Shown here: piece after piece, positions 21,463-32,664 of the stretch
Layout of the letters: the number at the start of each line of letters is the position of its first letter
Numbering within the stretch: position 1 is the stretch's first letter
Assembly (NCBI GenBank): GCA_018623195.1
Contig: JAAZVY010000002.1
Location: 20,446 to 84,445, forward strand
DNA from: Flavobacteriaceae bacterium
Lineage (GTDB): Bacteria; Bacteroidota; Bacteroidia; Flavobacteriales; Flavobacteriaceae
Length of the DNA: 64,000 nt
Direction: 5' to 3'
The notes under the pieces: model-generated
What the model was told of the DNA's origin: nothing
What the model saw: the letters and a program-made list of their open reading frames with translations, nothing else
Databases searched by the model: none
Translations under genes and position numbers: made by a program

Positions 21463-23736
21463 ATGAGAAACTCAAGACAGCGAAGAGAATCGCTAGTATA
21501 TCACGCAAAACCACAGCCGGGAAAGATTAAGATTGTCCCGACCAAACCCTACCAAACACAGAGAGATTTAGCGATTGCCTACTCTCCTGGAGTCGCTGAG
21601 CCTTGTTTGGAAATCGCAGAAACTCCAACAGATGCGTACAAGTATACTGCTAAGGGAAATATTGTTGCGGTTATTTCAAATGGTACTGCTGTACTTGGTT
21701 TAGGTGATATAGGTCCATTGGCTTCAAAGCCTGTGATGGAGGGTAAATGCGTACTCTTTAAAATATTTGCAGATATCGATGGTATGGATATCGAGGTCGA
21801 TACTACCGATGTGGATGAGTTTGTAGAGACGGTGAAGCGTATCGCTCCAACTTTTGGAGGAATCAATCTTGAAGATATCAAGGCGCCAGAGGCCTTTGAG
21901 ATCGAGCGTAGGTTGAAAGAAGAATTAGATATCCCAGTCATGCACGATGACCAGCATGGCACTGCGATTATTTCAGCTGCTGCACTAATTAACGCTCTTG
22001 AATTGGCTGAAAAGAATATCGAAGATGTTCGAATTGTGGTAAGTGGGGCAGGAGCGGCTGCAGTTTCTTGCACTAAACTATACAAAGCCTTTGGTGCTTC
22101 TGCAGAGAACATTATTATGCTTGACAGTAAGGGCGTGATTCGCAAGGATCGTGAAAACCTAAGCGCTTCAAAAGAGGAGTTTGCAACTGCCATTGATGTT
22201 CATACCCTTGAAGAAGCGATGGTGAATGCAGACGTTTTTATCGGTTTGTCAATTGCTGATATTGTAACTCCAGAGATGCTTCAATCGATGGCTGCGAATC
22301 CTATTGTATTTGCTATGGCGAATCCAGATCCAGAGATTAACTATGATCTAGCCATTCGAACTCGTGAAGATATTATTATGGCTACCGGTCGTTCAGATCA
22401 CCCGAATCAAGTGAACAATGTCTTAGGATTCCCTTTCATTTTCAGGGGAGCATTAGATGTTCGCGCTACTAAGATTAATGAAGAAATGAAGATGGCTGCC
22501 GTTCGTGCTTTAGCTGATTTGGCAAAAGAACCGGTGCCCGAGCAGGTGAATATTACTTACGATATTACTCGATTAGCTTTCGGTAGAGAGTATATTATTC
22601 CAAAACCTTTTGATCCAAGGCTTATTTCTAAAATCCCGGTAGAGGTGGCTAAGGCTGCTATTGCTTCTGGGGTTGCTCAAATTGAAATTACCGACTGGGA
22701 GAAGTATGAAGAGGAGCTAATGGCGCGCTCGGGTAATGACAACAAATTTATTCGATCACTTCATGATAAAGCTAAGCTCAACCCTAAGCGTGTGGTTTTC
22801 GCTGAAGCAGATCAAATTGATGTGCTTAAAGCTGCTCAGTTTGTTTCTGATGAAGGAATGGCTTACCCAATTCTTTTGGGAGATAAGGAGGTAATTGAAA
22901 GCCTTAAAGAGGAATTAGAATTTGACGCTGAGGTTCCAATTATTGATCCATCTGATGATGATCAACAGGCTCGTCGAGATGAGTTTGCTAAGCTTTTATG
23001 GAGTCGAGGAGAACGCGATGGAGTACAGAGATACAGTGCAGGTGTTCGAATGATGCATAGAAACTATTTTGGTCCTATGATGGTTCTTTCGGGAGAAGCT
23101 GATGCAATGATCTCAGGGTATTCTCGCTCATTCCCTAAGGTGTTGCTTCCGGTATTAGAAACGGTGGGTAGAGGCCCTGGAATCAAGAGAGCTGCCACGA
23201 TGAATATCATGATGACTCCGCGCGGACCATTATTCTTAGCGGATACAGCCATCAATGTTAATCCTACCGCCGAAGAGTTAGCTGAGATTGCAGTGATGAC
23301 TGCAAGAGAAGTTCGTTCTTTCGGATATGAGCCTGTAATGGCAATGCTATCTTATTCTAACTACGGTTCTTCAAGTAAACCAGAAGCGAGAAAGGTAAAG
23401 AACGCGGTAAAAATCTTGCATAGAGATCATCCAGATTTGATTGTTGATGGAGAGATTCAAGCAGATTTCGCACTAAATCCTGAGATGGGTGCCCAAACCT
23501 TCCCATTCTCAAAACTGGCCAATCGAAAAGTCAACACCTTAATATTTCCTAACCTTGATTCTGCCAATATCACATACAAACTGATGAAGGAGCTACACGG
23601 TGTAAAATCAATAGGGCCTGTCATGTTAGGTTTAGATAAACCGATCCATATTCTGCAGTTAGGAGCTAGTGTTGAGGAAATAATCAACATGACTTCTATT
23701 GCGGTAACTGACGCTCAACGTGCCACCAAAAAATAA
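21463..23736 (+). CDS. maeB: NADP-dependent malic enzyme with C-terminal phosphotransacetylase-like domain
   Basis: AIAYSPGVAEPCLEIAE...GNIVAVISNGTAVLGLGDIGPLASKPVMEGK; 757 aa with PTA-like C-terminus. Confidence 0.95.
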   Translation: MRNSRQRRESLVYHAKPQPGKIKIVPTKPYQTQRDLAIAYSPGVAEPCLEIAETPTDAYKYTAKGNIVAVISNGTAVLGLGDIGPLASKPVMEGKCVLFKIFADIDGMDIEVDTTDVDEFVETVKRIAPTFGGINLEDIKAPEAFEIERRLKEELDIPVMHDDQHGTAIISAAALINALELAEKNIEDVRIVVSGAGAAAVSCTKLYKAFGASAENIIMLDSKGVIRKDRENLSASKEEFATAIDVHTLEEAMVNADVFIGLSIADIVTPEMLQSMAANPIVFAMANPDPEINYDLAIRTREDIIMATGRSDHPNQVNNVLGFPFIFRGALDVRATKINEEMKMAAVRALADLAKEPVPEQVNITYDITRLAFGREYIIPKPFDPRLISKIPVEVAKAAIASGVAQIEITDWEKYEEELMARSGNDNKFIRSLHDKAKLNPKRVVFAEADQIDVLKAAQFVSDEGMAYPILLGDKEVIESLKEELEFDAEVPIIDPSDDDQQARRDEFAKLLWSRGERDGVQRYSAGVRMMHRNYFGPMMVLSGEADAMISGYSRSFPKVLLPVLETVGRGPGIKRAATMNIMMTPRGPLFLADTAINVNPTAEELAEIAVMTAREVRSFGYEPVMAMLSYSNYGSSSKPEARKVKNAVKILHRDHPDLIVDGEIQADFALNPEMGAQTFPFSKLANRKVNTLIFPNLDSANITYKLMKELHGVKSIGPVMLGLDKPIHILQLGASVEEIINMTSIAVTDAQRATKK

Positions 23737-23742
23737 CCTGTT

Positions 23743-24330
23743 ATGATTAGCCACCTCAGAGGTCGAATGATAGAAAAAACTCCTACTCATGTAATTCTTG
23801 AGTGTAATGGGGTAGGATATCATCTCGAGGTATCGCTTCATACCTTTTCGGGATTGAGTTCTGAAGAGGAGCAGCTCTTGTACACCCATCTCCAAATCAA
23901 GGAGGATAGCCATACGCTATTCGGATTTTTGTCTGAATTTGAACGAGCAGTATTTCGATTGCTTATTTCGGTAAGTGGAGTTGGGGCGGCAACTGCTAGA
24001 ACGATGCTTTCATCTTTAAGTCCTTCTGATGTAGTTGGAGCAATTGCATCTGAACAAGTAGCCGTTGTGCAGTCGGTTAAAGGAATCGGTGCCAAGACGG
24101 CTCAACGAATGATCTTAGAATTAAAAGATAAAGTCTTAGCATTAGAGGGTGCCGAAGATGTGGTAGCAAATACAACGGTTAAAGGACAAAATGGAGAAGA
24201 AGCAATAGCTGCCTTAGAGGTACTTGGCTTCACTCGAAAATCGGTTCAGAAAATTGTAGATAAGCTCTTAGCTGCAGACTCGCAGATGAGTGTTGAAGAT
24301 CTTATCAAGAATACGCTAAACGCAATTTAA
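23743..24330 (+). CDS. ruvA: Holliday junction DNA helicase subunit RuvA
   Basis: ISHLRGRMIEKTPTHVILECNGVGYHLEVS; HhH motifs (VSGVGAATARTML, VKGIGAKTAQRMILELKDK). Confidence 0.96.
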   Translation: MISHLRGRMIEKTPTHVILECNGVGYHLEVSLHTFSGLSSEEEQLLYTHLQIKEDSHTLFGFLSEFERAVFRLLISVSGVGAATARTMLSSLSPSDVVGAIASEQVAVVQSVKGIGAKTAQRMILELKDKVLALEGAEDVVANTTVKGQNGEEAIAALEVLGFTRKSVQKIVDKLLAADSQMSVEDLIKNTLNAI

Positions 24331-24331
24331 A

Positions 24332-27300
24332 TTGAAGATTAGACTGGATTCAATACGGTCTCTTTGTGTCTTGCTCGCGTTTTTCGCCGTTACACTGACT
24401 CAGGCACAAAAACTACCAGCATTATCTCCCTTTAGTATCGACCAGATCTATCAGTACGATCCGGTAAATAATAGATACGAGTTACTCCCTTCTGTGTCGG
24501 GAAAGGTCGTAGGGTATCCTAGGTATTTAAGTTTTACCCAGTACTACGAGGCACTTCGAGCGCAGATGATTAAGTCTAACTACCAGACCAAAACCGATGC
24601 CCTTTCGAAAGTGAATGACACGGTAGCTGACGCACGTGAGGATTTACTTCCCACTTATTATGTTAATTCTGCCTTTTTTGAATCTATATTCGGCGGTAAC
24701 ACTATCACTGTTGACGCTTCAGGAGGTTTTTCCCTTGATCTAGGTGCTCTTAGTCAAAAATCAGAAAATCCATCTGTATCTATTCGTAATCAAAGAAGCA
24801 CCGTTCTTGATATCGATCAGCAATTTGATTTAAATGTGGATGCACAGGTCGGAGAGCGTTTAAGAGTTCAAGCAAATATGGACTCCCGTTCAAGCTTTGA
24901 TTTTCAAAATCTTTTCAAAATTGAATATACTCCGAATGAGGATGACCTGATTCGCAATATCGAGTTTGGTAATGTAAGTATGCCACTCAAAAGCAGTCTG
25001 ATGACTGGCGCTCAGAATTTATTTGGACTCAAAACTGATTTACAGTTCGGGCGTACTTCTGTGACCGCCGTTTATGCAGAACAACGATCTCAACGAAATA
25101 CGGTCAGTACTCAAAATGGATCAGTCATTAATGAGTTTGAGCTTACCGCTCTCGATTATGAGGAAAACACCCACTTTTTCTTAAGTCAACATTTTAGAGA
25201 TGCTTATGACCTAGCGCTTAAGAACTACCCCTTCATTGCTTCAAATGTTCAGATTACCCGTATTGAGGTTTGGGTAACCAATCGATCTCAACAGACTGAG
25301 AACGTTCGACAAATTGTAGGTTTTCAAGATCTTGGAGAATACAATCCTGAAAAAGTTCGGTTTGGGGGTCCTCAGAATTTTTTTCGAGCTACCGAGTCTT
25401 TACCCGATAATGAGGCCAACCTTCTTAATCCCGCATGGATAGGTGGTGAAGGTCTTCCTAGTTCAATAAGAACTGCGGCTGGTGCCGCCTCTGGAATAAG
25501 TTTATTAGGTGAGCCTTTAGTAAACGGCCTAGACTATGCTTCTCTAGAAAATGCGCGAAAATTAGAAGCCGGTTTAGATTACTCGTACCATCGTCAGCTC
25601 GGATACTTGTCACTGAATCAACCATTGGCTACTGATGAGGTGCTCGCGGTTGCTTATGAATACACTTACAATGGATCTGTTTATACGGTCGGAGAGTTCT
25701 CTAACGACAATCAAAGAGATGCCTCCAGTGCACTTGTTGTAAAACTTCTAAAGAGCAATATTACCCGAGTTGAGGATCCTATTTGGGATTTGATGATGAA
25801 GAATATCTATTCGACCGGAGCCTTCGGAATTAGTGCGAATGATTTTGAGTTTCAATTACTTTACACCGATCCTAGTCCCCGAAACTTTTTAACGCCGGCA
25901 GACCCTTCGGTTCCCTGGCCAGAAGAATTTTCGAATAGTACGCTATTGAAAATTTTCAACTTAGATCGACTCGATGCTTATCAAAATCGTTCGGAACAAG
26001 GGGATGGTTTCTTTGACTTTGTAGATGGTATTACCGTTGATGCTTCGAATGGTAGAATCATTTTTACCCAGGTAGAGCCGTTTGGTATATACTTGTTTGA
26101 ACAATTCTCTAGTGATGTTACCGAAGACTACGAGATTGAGGAATCCTATAATGGTAATCAAAGACAATATGTTTATCGTTCTCTCTATGAATTAACGAAA
26201 ACAGCTGCCTTACAGCAGGCAGATGCGAATCGCTTTTTACTCAGAGGTTCCTATGGCGGCAGCACCGCCTCTTCGGGTCAAAAGTTGTCGCTTGGAGTTG
26301 CGTTCGCGTTACCCGGCTCCGTTCAGGTGAGTATTGGCGGTAGAGTGCTTACTGAAGGAGTTGATTACATCGTTGACTACGCAGCGGGTCAGGTGGAGAT
26401 TCTTGATCCGAGTCTTCAGAATTCTGGTCTTCCGATTGATATTTCGGTTGAAGATGCTGGTCAAATCGGGCAGTTAACTCGACGATTCACAGGAGTCGCT
26501 ATTCAGCATCGCGCCTCTAGTGAACTATCCTTTGGGGGTGCCTTTTTAAATCTTAGAGAACGACCACTCACTCAGAAGTCTGCTTATGGAATCGAGCCTA
26601 TTAATAACTCGATGATTGGTGCGAATGTTTCGTTTCGCAAAGAGGTTCCCTGGCTCACGCGACTCATTAATCAGTGGCCCACTATTGAGACTGAAGCGCC
26701 GTCTTCGATTGACTTTTCTGCAGAAATCGCTGCACTCATCCCATCGGCTCCAAATAATGCCCAATTCGGTGGCGAAGTAACTACTTATATCGATGATTTT
26801 GAGGAGGCCCAACAATTCTTAGATCTTAGAAACCCTTCTGATTGGGTACTGTCGAGTAATCCTTTTGGTCAGACCGGTATTGAGGCTTCTAGGTCGAGGG
26901 CTCGACTGGCATGGTACACCATTGACCCAGTGCTTTATAGCAGGTTAAGACCCTCAGACATTACTGATGCGATGTTGCAAGAAGATGAAGCGCGTCGAAT
27001 TTTTATAAGAGAGGTTTATCCCGAAACCGATGTAGTCCAGGGACAATCTGCAGTTCAGTCTACCTTAGATATCGCCTACTATCCCGATGAGGCAGGACCG
27101 TATAATACGGCGTCCGATTTTGGTGCAGTTGCTAACAAATGGGCAGGGACTATGCGAGCCCTTACCGTTACTGACTTTGAACAGGCAAATATTGAATACT
27201 TGCAGTTTTGGATGTTGCATCCGCTCGAACCTTCAGAAGTTGGGGAGGGAGGTAAATTGGTGATTGATCTTGGGAACCTCTCTGAGGATATTCTTCCTGA

Positions 27301-30300
27301 TGGAAGAAAGCAATATGAAAATGGACTTGGAGTTCAAGTGGATCCAACCATCTATGGATCGGTACCTTCTAGAAGTGCCCTGATTTACACTTTTGATAGT
27401 GATGCGGGTGCTCGAGAACTACAAGATGTCGGATTAGATGGTCTTTCAGATGCTCAGGAAGGTTTGATTTATACAGGACCAAGTGATGACCCGGCTAGAG
27501 ATAATTATGTGAATTATTTAGAAGCGCAGGGAAGTATCCCAAATCGTTACAAGTATTTCAATAATCCTGAAGGTAATACACCGATTAATCCGACCGATGA
27601 GTTAAGAGGTTCTACACTATTACCCGACGTTGAGGATGTCGATCGAGACTTTGCCATGAATGTGGTCGAAAGTTATTATCAATATGAACTTCCCATTAAT
27701 TCGGTAGTAAGCGAATCGATGCCTTACATTACAACGGTTCGAGAAGTTACTTTGGACACAGGACGCAAAGTTCGTTGGGTGCAGTATAAGATTCCTCTTC
27801 GGGAATACACCCGTGCGGTAGGCGGGATTACCGATTTTAGGTCGATACCTTTTATTCGTATGTCCTTACAGGGATTTCAAAGTTCCACCGTTTTACGATT
27901 TGCTGCACTTGACCTCATTCAAGGTAGTTGGAGAATCTATGACAAAGAATTAGATCCAGAAGCTAACTTACCCGTAAGCCCCTCAACTACCTTTGAATTG
28001 GGTGCGGTGAATATTGAAGAAAACAGTAATAGAAATCCTATTCCATACGTTCTTCCACCAGGGGTTCGACGCGAAGCCTTGAATAATACGAATACGATAG
28101 TACGACAAAATGAACAGTCGTTAAGTATGCAGTTTACCGATTTACCATTAGGGGACGGAAGAGGAGCTTTTAGACGTGTAAAATTTGATATGCGCCGTTT
28201 TGAGAAGCTTAAGCTTTTTGTTCATGCCGAGCGAATAGGAGCTTCAACAGTTCAGGATAATGATCTAGTGGCTTTTCTCAGAATAGGAACCGATTACAGT
28301 TCTAACTACTATCAAATCGAGTGGCCTTTAACCTTTACCAATAATGCCACTCAAGACGCAGGACTTATTTGGCCGGATGCGAATGCTCTTGATTTGGATT
28401 TAGCACTATTGAGTAGTGTAAAGGCAGAGCAAATTGCCTCCGCAGAGCCCGAGTTTTCAAAAGTTCTTGAGAATGGAATGACTATTCGTGTAAAAGGGAA
28501 TCCGTCGATCGGGAATATTACCTCTGCCATGCTTGGGGCCATCAATCGATCATCAAGCCTACCGGTTTCGGCAGAGCTTTGGTTTAATGAATTGCGTCTA
28601 GCAGGAATCAACCATAAAGGAGGCTGGGCGGCAACAGCCAATGCCTCTGTTCAGCTATCTGATGTAGTTACTTTGGGGGCCGGTTTCTCTAAGACAACGG
28701 TAGGTTTCGGAGCTATCGACGGGGCGGTTAATACACGTTCTTTAGATGATACCGAAAACTTTGATTTCTCGGTACGTACAGATCTCGGACAATTTTTATC
28801 TAAGGCCAGTCGATTGAAACTACCATTGAATTATTCGATGGCTTCTACGCGAATTACTCCTGAGTATGATCCGGTATATGAGGATATTCGTCTCGAGGAC
28901 CGTCTTAGTGCCGCGACCAATAACGAGGATAAACGAGCAATTCGAGAGCAGGCCGAGTCGTATACAGAAGTTTCTAGCCTCGCGCTAAATGGTGTTCGAA
29001 TAGAACGCAAAGAGGGTAGTAATGTCGATTTCTTCGATCCTGAGAATGTCACGGTTAATTATAGCCACTCAACTAAATCGCATCGCGATTTTGAAATCTC
29101 AGAATCGCTTCAGTCGCAAGCAAGAGCTTCACTCGATTATACGTATACGCCTTCTATTTTCTCGTTAACCATGGGAGCCTCTATTGATCGATCACTTAGT
29201 GAACAGCGCTTCAGACAAATCTTTATACCCGGTGTAACCCTTCTTGATTTACCCCTTTTAAGTCAACAAAACTTTAGGTCCGGATGGAACGGTTCGATTA
29301 AAGCGAATCCATTCAAATTCTTTAGCACCTCATTTACTGCCACCCAGAATAATATCGTTAATCTCGATCTTAATCAAAACCTAGGTTTTAATTCTGTTTG
29401 GGAGTCCTTTTTCTCTTGGGGTAAGCCAAATACCTACGCGCAACAACTGCAGCTTGGACTAGAAATTCCATTCAGTTCATTTAAGCCCCTCGATTTTTTA
29501 ACTACCCGCTTAGATTACGGAGGCACGCTTAATTGGCAACGAGGTTCTGACGCACTCGCTGAGGTTGCGGGTCGACCTTTACATACTGTTCAGACGGCAA
29601 GTACTTTGTCGCTCAGTAGCGGCCTTGATTTAAAGTCAGGATTGAAAAAACTGATAAAAATTCCCGATGCGATTGGAGCTCAAGTGGCTTTGAATTATTC
29701 TGAAACCTCTGGGGTAGTCTTACCAGGTTATTTACCGACGATCAATGATCGGAGTCTACTTCAATTAGATCCGAAATTACTGCTAGGTTTGGCTTCTTCT
29801 GATTTTAGGTTTGAAGCTGCCCGACAAGGATATTTGACAGATTTTGATGGGTTCAACACTCCTTTTGTTATCGACGAAAACGAGAATCTTTCTGCAACTG
29901 CTAATCTTAGCATCGGTAGCGCTGTTTCTATTGGTCTTAGTTATGATCGAAGAAAGAGCGATCGTTTTCAAGAGCAGTTCAGAGTGACCCCCTCTGACTT
30001 TGGACCAACTTTTCAGTCGTTACTCGCAAACCAGACTGGTAGTTACAGTACTACAGCCTTTCTACTTTCAACCGCTTTTGATGGCTCAATGGGAGATACG
30101 GGGTCAGAGGCTTTTGAACGTTTCAAAGCTTCTAGAATTGAAATGGCTAATCGATTAGCTAATGCTTCGGGTATGGATTTGTCGGCTGTTGACTCTGAGG
30201 GTTATCCTGTTGCCTACGGAGCCTATCATCCCGAGGTGTTGTTGGGTTCTTTTATTGCTGCCTACTCAGGTAAGTCGATAAGCGAAGTCAGTTTAGGGCC

Positions 30301-30982
30301 TTTTGAATCTTTCGGTATTCCAAATTGGGACGTTTCAATCAGTGGTTTATTCCCCGAAGTGTTTAGTCGTTTTGCAATCAATCATGGATATAGAGCTGCC
30401 TATAGTATTAATAATTTTCAAAATAACCTCAGTCGAAACGAGGGCTTATTTAACCTTGAAAATGGAGATTTAAAACCAGAATTACTAATTGGAGCGGTGG
30501 TGATGAACGACCAGTTTAACCCACTTATTGGATTCGATTTTGAAACAGAGTCGTTCTGGCAAATTCGAACAGAATGGCGAAAAGATAGAGCGTTGAATCT
30601 AAGTTTTGCCAATAGTTTGCTTACTGAGATTAAAGGTCAAGAATTTGTTCTTGGATTAGGAAAGCGTATTACCGATTTACGTTGGAACCCTAAAATTGGA
30701 GGCAAGAGAAGACAGTATCGGGGCGATTTAGTGCTTAGGGGAGACGTGTCCTATCGATCCAATACGACCTTCATAAGAAATCTAGACGAGATCGTCGGGG
30801 ATCAGATTACTTCTGGTCAACAAAGTTTCTCGGCTCAATTCTCAGCGGATTACGCTCTGAGTAACACCTTAAATCTTGCTGCCTATTACGATCATAGCTT
30901 TTCAAAATTTAGAGTTTCTACCTCGTTTCCACAAACTACTATGCGTACGGGACTCAGCTTAAAATATCGATTTGGCGAGTAG
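24332..30982 (+). CDS. sprA: Gliding motility / type IX secretion translocon protein SprA (Sov)
   Basis: 2216-aa outer-membrane-type protein with signal peptide, TTG start one nt after ruvA; size and ruvA-sprA-gcvH context match SprA. Confidence 0.93.
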   Translation: MKIRLDSIRSLCVLLAFFAVTLTQAQKLPALSPFSIDQIYQYDPVNNRYELLPSVSGKVVGYPRYLSFTQYYEALRAQMIKSNYQTKTDALSKVNDTVADAREDLLPTYYVNSAFFESIFGGNTITVDASGGFSLDLGALSQKSENPSVSIRNQRSTVLDIDQQFDLNVDAQVGERLRVQANMDSRSSFDFQNLFKIEYTPNEDDLIRNIEFGNVSMPLKSSLMTGAQNLFGLKTDLQFGRTSVTAVYAEQRSQRNTVSTQNGSVINEFELTALDYEENTHFFLSQHFRDAYDLALKNYPFIASNVQITRIEVWVTNRSQQTENVRQIVGFQDLGEYNPEKVRFGGPQNFFRATESLPDNEANLLNPAWIGGEGLPSSIRTAAGAASGISLLGEPLVNGLDYASLENARKLEAGLDYSYHRQLGYLSLNQPLATDEVLAVAYEYTYNGSVYTVGEFSNDNQRDASSALVVKLLKSNITRVEDPIWDLMMKNIYSTGAFGISANDFEFQLLYTDPSPRNFLTPADPSVPWPEEFSNSTLLKIFNLDRLDAYQNRSEQGDGFFDFVDGITVDASNGRIIFTQVEPFGIYLFEQFSSDVTEDYEIEESYNGNQRQYVYRSLYELTKTAALQQADANRFLLRGSYGGSTASSGQKLSLGVAFALPGSVQVSIGGRVLTEGVDYIVDYAAGQVEILDPSLQNSGLPIDISVEDAGQIGQLTRRFTGVAIQHRASSELSFGGAFLNLRERPLTQKSAYGIEPINNSMIGANVSFRKEVPWLTRLINQWPTIETEAPSSIDFSAEIAALIPSAPNNAQFGGEVTTYIDDFEEAQQFLDLRNPSDWVLSSNPFGQTGIEASRSRARLAWYTIDPVLYSRLRPSDITDAMLQEDEARRIFIREVYPETDVVQGQSAVQSTLDIAYYPDEAGPYNTASDFGAVANKWAGTMRALTVTDFEQANIEYLQFWMLHPLEPSEVGEGGKLVIDLGNLSEDILPDGRKQYENGLGVQVDPTIYGSVPSRSALIYTFDSDAGARELQDVGLDGLSDAQEGLIYTGPSDDPARDNYVNYLEAQGSIPNRYKYFNNPEGNTPINPTDELRGSTLLPDVEDVDRDFAMNVVESYYQYELPINSVVSESMPYITTVREVTLDTGRKVRWVQYKIPLREYTRAVGGITDFRSIPFIRMSLQGFQSSTVLRFAALDLIQGSWRIYDKELDPEANLPVSPSTTFELGAVNIEENSNRNPIPYVLPPGVRREALNNTNTIVRQNEQSLSMQFTDLPLGDGRGAFRRVKFDMRRFEKLKLFVHAERIGASTVQDNDLVAFLRIGTDYSSNYYQIEWPLTFTNNATQDAGLIWPDANALDLDLALLSSVKAEQIASAEPEFSKVLENGMTIRVKGNPSIGNITSAMLGAINRSSSLPVSAELWFNELRLAGINHKGGWAATANASVQLSDVVTLGAGFSKTTVGFGAIDGAVNTRSLDDTENFDFSVRTDLGQFLSKASRLKLPLNYSMASTRITPEYDPVYEDIRLEDRLSAATNNEDKRAIREQAESYTEVSSLALNGVRIERKEGSNVDFFDPENVTVNYSHSTKSHRDFEISESLQSQARASLDYTYTPSIFSLTMGASIDRSLSEQRFRQIFIPGVTLLDLPLLSQQNFRSGWNGSIKANPFKFFSTSFTATQNNIVNLDLNQNLGFNSVWESFFSWGKPNTYAQQLQLGLEIPFSSFKPLDFLTTRLDYGGTLNWQRGSDALAEVAGRPLHTVQTASTLSLSSGLDLKSGLKKLIKIPDAIGAQVALNYSETSGVVLPGYLPTINDRSLLQLDPKLLLGLASSDFRFEAARQGYLTDFDGFNTPFVIDENENLSATANLSIGSAVSIGLSYDRRKSDRFQEQFRVTPSDFGPTFQSLLANQTGSYSTTAFLLSTAFDGSMGDTGSEAFERFKASRIEMANRLANASGMDLSAVDSEGYPVAYGAYHPEVLLGSFIAAYSGKSISEVSLGPFESFGIPNWDVSISGLFPEVFSRFAINHGYRAAYSINNFQNNLSRNEGLFNLENGDLKPELLIGAVVMNDQFNPLIGFDFETESFWQIRTEWRKDRALNLSFANSLLTEIKGQEFVLGLGKRITDLRWNPKIGGKRRQYRGDLVLRGDVSYRSNTTFIRNLDEIVGDQITSGQQSFSAQFSADYALSNTLNLAAYYDHSFSKFRVSTSFPQTTMRTGLSLKYRFGE

Positions 30983-31035
30983 TTTAAAAGACTCTTTTAA
31001 TTACCTTTGAATCTTATTAATAATCAGAAATTGTT

Positions 31036-31416
31036 ATGAATTTTCCAGAAAACTTAAAGTATACAAAAGACCATGAGTGGGTGCTTATCGAAGGGAATAC
31101 AGCAACCGTTGGTATTACTGATTTTGCACAATCTGAACTTGGGGATATTGTTTATGTAGAGGTTGAAACGGTAGATGAGACTCTCGATAAAGAAGAGGTT
31201 TTCGGCACTGTAGAAGCTGTTAAGACGGTTTCTGACTTATTTCTTCCGTTATCTGGAACGATTGAATCTTTCAATGAAGAATTAGATCAAAATCCAGAAT
31301 TAGTAAATAGCGATCCTTATGGAGCGGGATGGATGATCAAAATGAGTATTGATAATCTAGACGAGATTGAAGAATTGTTGGATGTCGATGCCTATAAAGC
31401 CCTAGTGGGTGCTTAG
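31036..31416 (+). CDS. gcvH: Glycine cleavage system H protein
   Basis: 126 aa; lipoyl site [20 protein letters not shown]. Confidence 0.97.
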   Translation: MNFPENLKYTKDHEWVLIEGNTATVGITDFAQSELGDIVYVEVETVDETLDKEEVFGTVEAVKTVSDLFLPLSGTIESFNEELDQNPELVNSDPYGAGWMIKMSIDNLDEIEELLDVDAYKALVGA

Positions 31417-31822
31417 AATTAAACACCGTTTATTTAATCCGTTTACCGCCGCCTTTTTGCTTTACGCCATTGGTATTACCGTGCTTAGTTTAGTGCGCAT
31501 CGACTCGAGTGGTCGATCACTTCTTAGTTTTGAAGGTGCGGACAAATTGGTACACTGCCTTTTCTACTTCGGCTTTACTTTTCTTCTGGCTTTAGCCTAC
31601 AAAGGTTCTTTTGTTATAGCTTTAAATCAGAAGGCACAAGTAATAGTTGCATTGATTGCAATGACCTACAGTGGCATCATTGAATTGTTGCAAGGTTTTT
31701 TCACTGTCTATCGTTCGGCAGAACTTGGTGATTTTGTTGCCAATTCGGTAGGAGTCATTTTTGGATTAGTGGCCTTAAAGGTTTTAAATCCTTTTTTTAA
31801 CAGAATGAAAAACCCGAAATAA
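31409..31822 (+). CDS. VanZ-like family membrane protein
   Basis: 137 aa, GTG start overlapping gcvH; '[20 protein letters not shown]...[13 protein letters not shown]' typical of VanZ-like proteins. Confidence 0.82.
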   Translation: MLRIKHRLFNPFTAAFLLYAIGITVLSLVRIDSSGRSLLSFEGADKLVHCLFYFGFTFLLALAYKGSFVIALNQKAQVIVALIAMTYSGIIELLQGFFTVYRSAELGDFVANSVGVIFGLVALKVLNPFFNRMKNPK

Positions 31823-31875
31823 TTCGGTGCTTTTTCGAATTAATATTTAAATTAGCCATCATCAAAATTTAGAGT

Positions 31876-32580
31876 ATGGAACCGAAGAAAAGTCCAAAAG
31901 CAGATATAGGTCGTAATAGTGGATTGTATTTCGCACTAGGTCTAGCCCTCACAATGTTCATCGTGTGGAGAGCCTTAGAGTGGAAGAAATACGATGAGGT
32001 AACGAATTATGATATATCTCTAAATGTAGAAGATCAGCTTGATGAAGAGGTGCCAATGACCGAACAAATCAAGACTCCACCACCTCCACCACCTCCAGCA
32101 GCTCCTGAAGTTATTGAAGTGGTAGAAGATGAGGAAGAGGTTGAAGAAACGATCATTGAATCAACCGAAACATCTCAAGAAGAAGAGGTGATTGAAATCG
32201 AAGAGGTTGAGGTTGAAGAGGTAGAAGAAGATATTTCAATTCCATTCGCGGTTATTGAAGACGTACCTGTATTCCCAGGTTGTGAGGGTGCAAGTGATAA
32301 AAAAGCTTGTTTCCAACAGCAAATGCAAAAGCATATTCGCAAGCACTTCAGATATCCTGAAATTGCTCAAGAAATGGGTGTTCAGGGTCGTGTGAACGTA
32401 ATGTTCGTCATTCAAAAAGACGGTTCAATTGGAGGAATTCGAATGAGAGGTCCAGACAAAAATCTAGAGGCCGAAGCATTACGTATTATCAACCTGCTTC
32501 CAAACATGACACCAGGTAGACAGCGTGGGCGTCCTGTTAAAGTACCATTCAGTATTCCAATTACTTTCCGTTTACAGTAG
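31876..32580 (+). CDS. TonB family energy transducer
   Basis: N-terminal TM, PPPPPPP and Glu-rich linker, TonB C-terminal domain (VFPGCEGASDKKACFQQQMQKHIRKHFRYPEIAQEMGVQGRVNVMFVI). Confidence 0.94.
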   Translation: MEPKKSPKADIGRNSGLYFALGLALTMFIVWRALEWKKYDEVTNYDISLNVEDQLDEEVPMTEQIKTPPPPPPPAAPEVIEVVEDEEEVEETIIESTETSQEEEVIEIEEVEVEEVEEDISIPFAVIEDVPVFPGCEGASDKKACFQQQMQKHIRKHFRYPEIAQEMGVQGRVNVMFVIQKDGSIGGIRMRGPDKNLEAEALRIINLLPNMTPGRQRGRPVKVPFSIPITFRLQ

Positions 32581-32601
32581 TAAGGAGAAGAAATTATACA
32601 A

Positions 32602-32627
32602 AACCGGGCTTATTGCCCGGTTTTTTT
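32602..32627 (+). terminator. Rho-independent terminator after tonB
   Basis: AACCGGGC-TTATT-GCCCGGTT followed by T run. Confidence 0.93.
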
Positions 32628-32650
32628 ATTTGAAAGCTATTTGTGCATCT

Positions 32651-32658
32651 TATCTTTG
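32651..32658 (+). promoter_or_regulatory. Bacteroidetes -7 element TATCTTTG upstream of cyoE
   Basis: TATCTTTG 7 nt before ATG 32665, with a TTG about 18 nt upstream of the element. Confidence 0.55.
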
Positions 32659-32664
32659 CACTCT

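Noticed and set aside
21579-22193. 204-aa minus-strand ORF opposite maeB
   Set aside because: Shadow ORF in a strongly supported gene; Ser/Ala/Ile-rich composition typical of antisense translation.
32214-32260. Glu-rich low-complexity stretch in TonB as a repeat element
   Set aside because: Normal acidic linker of Bacteroidota TonB proteins.
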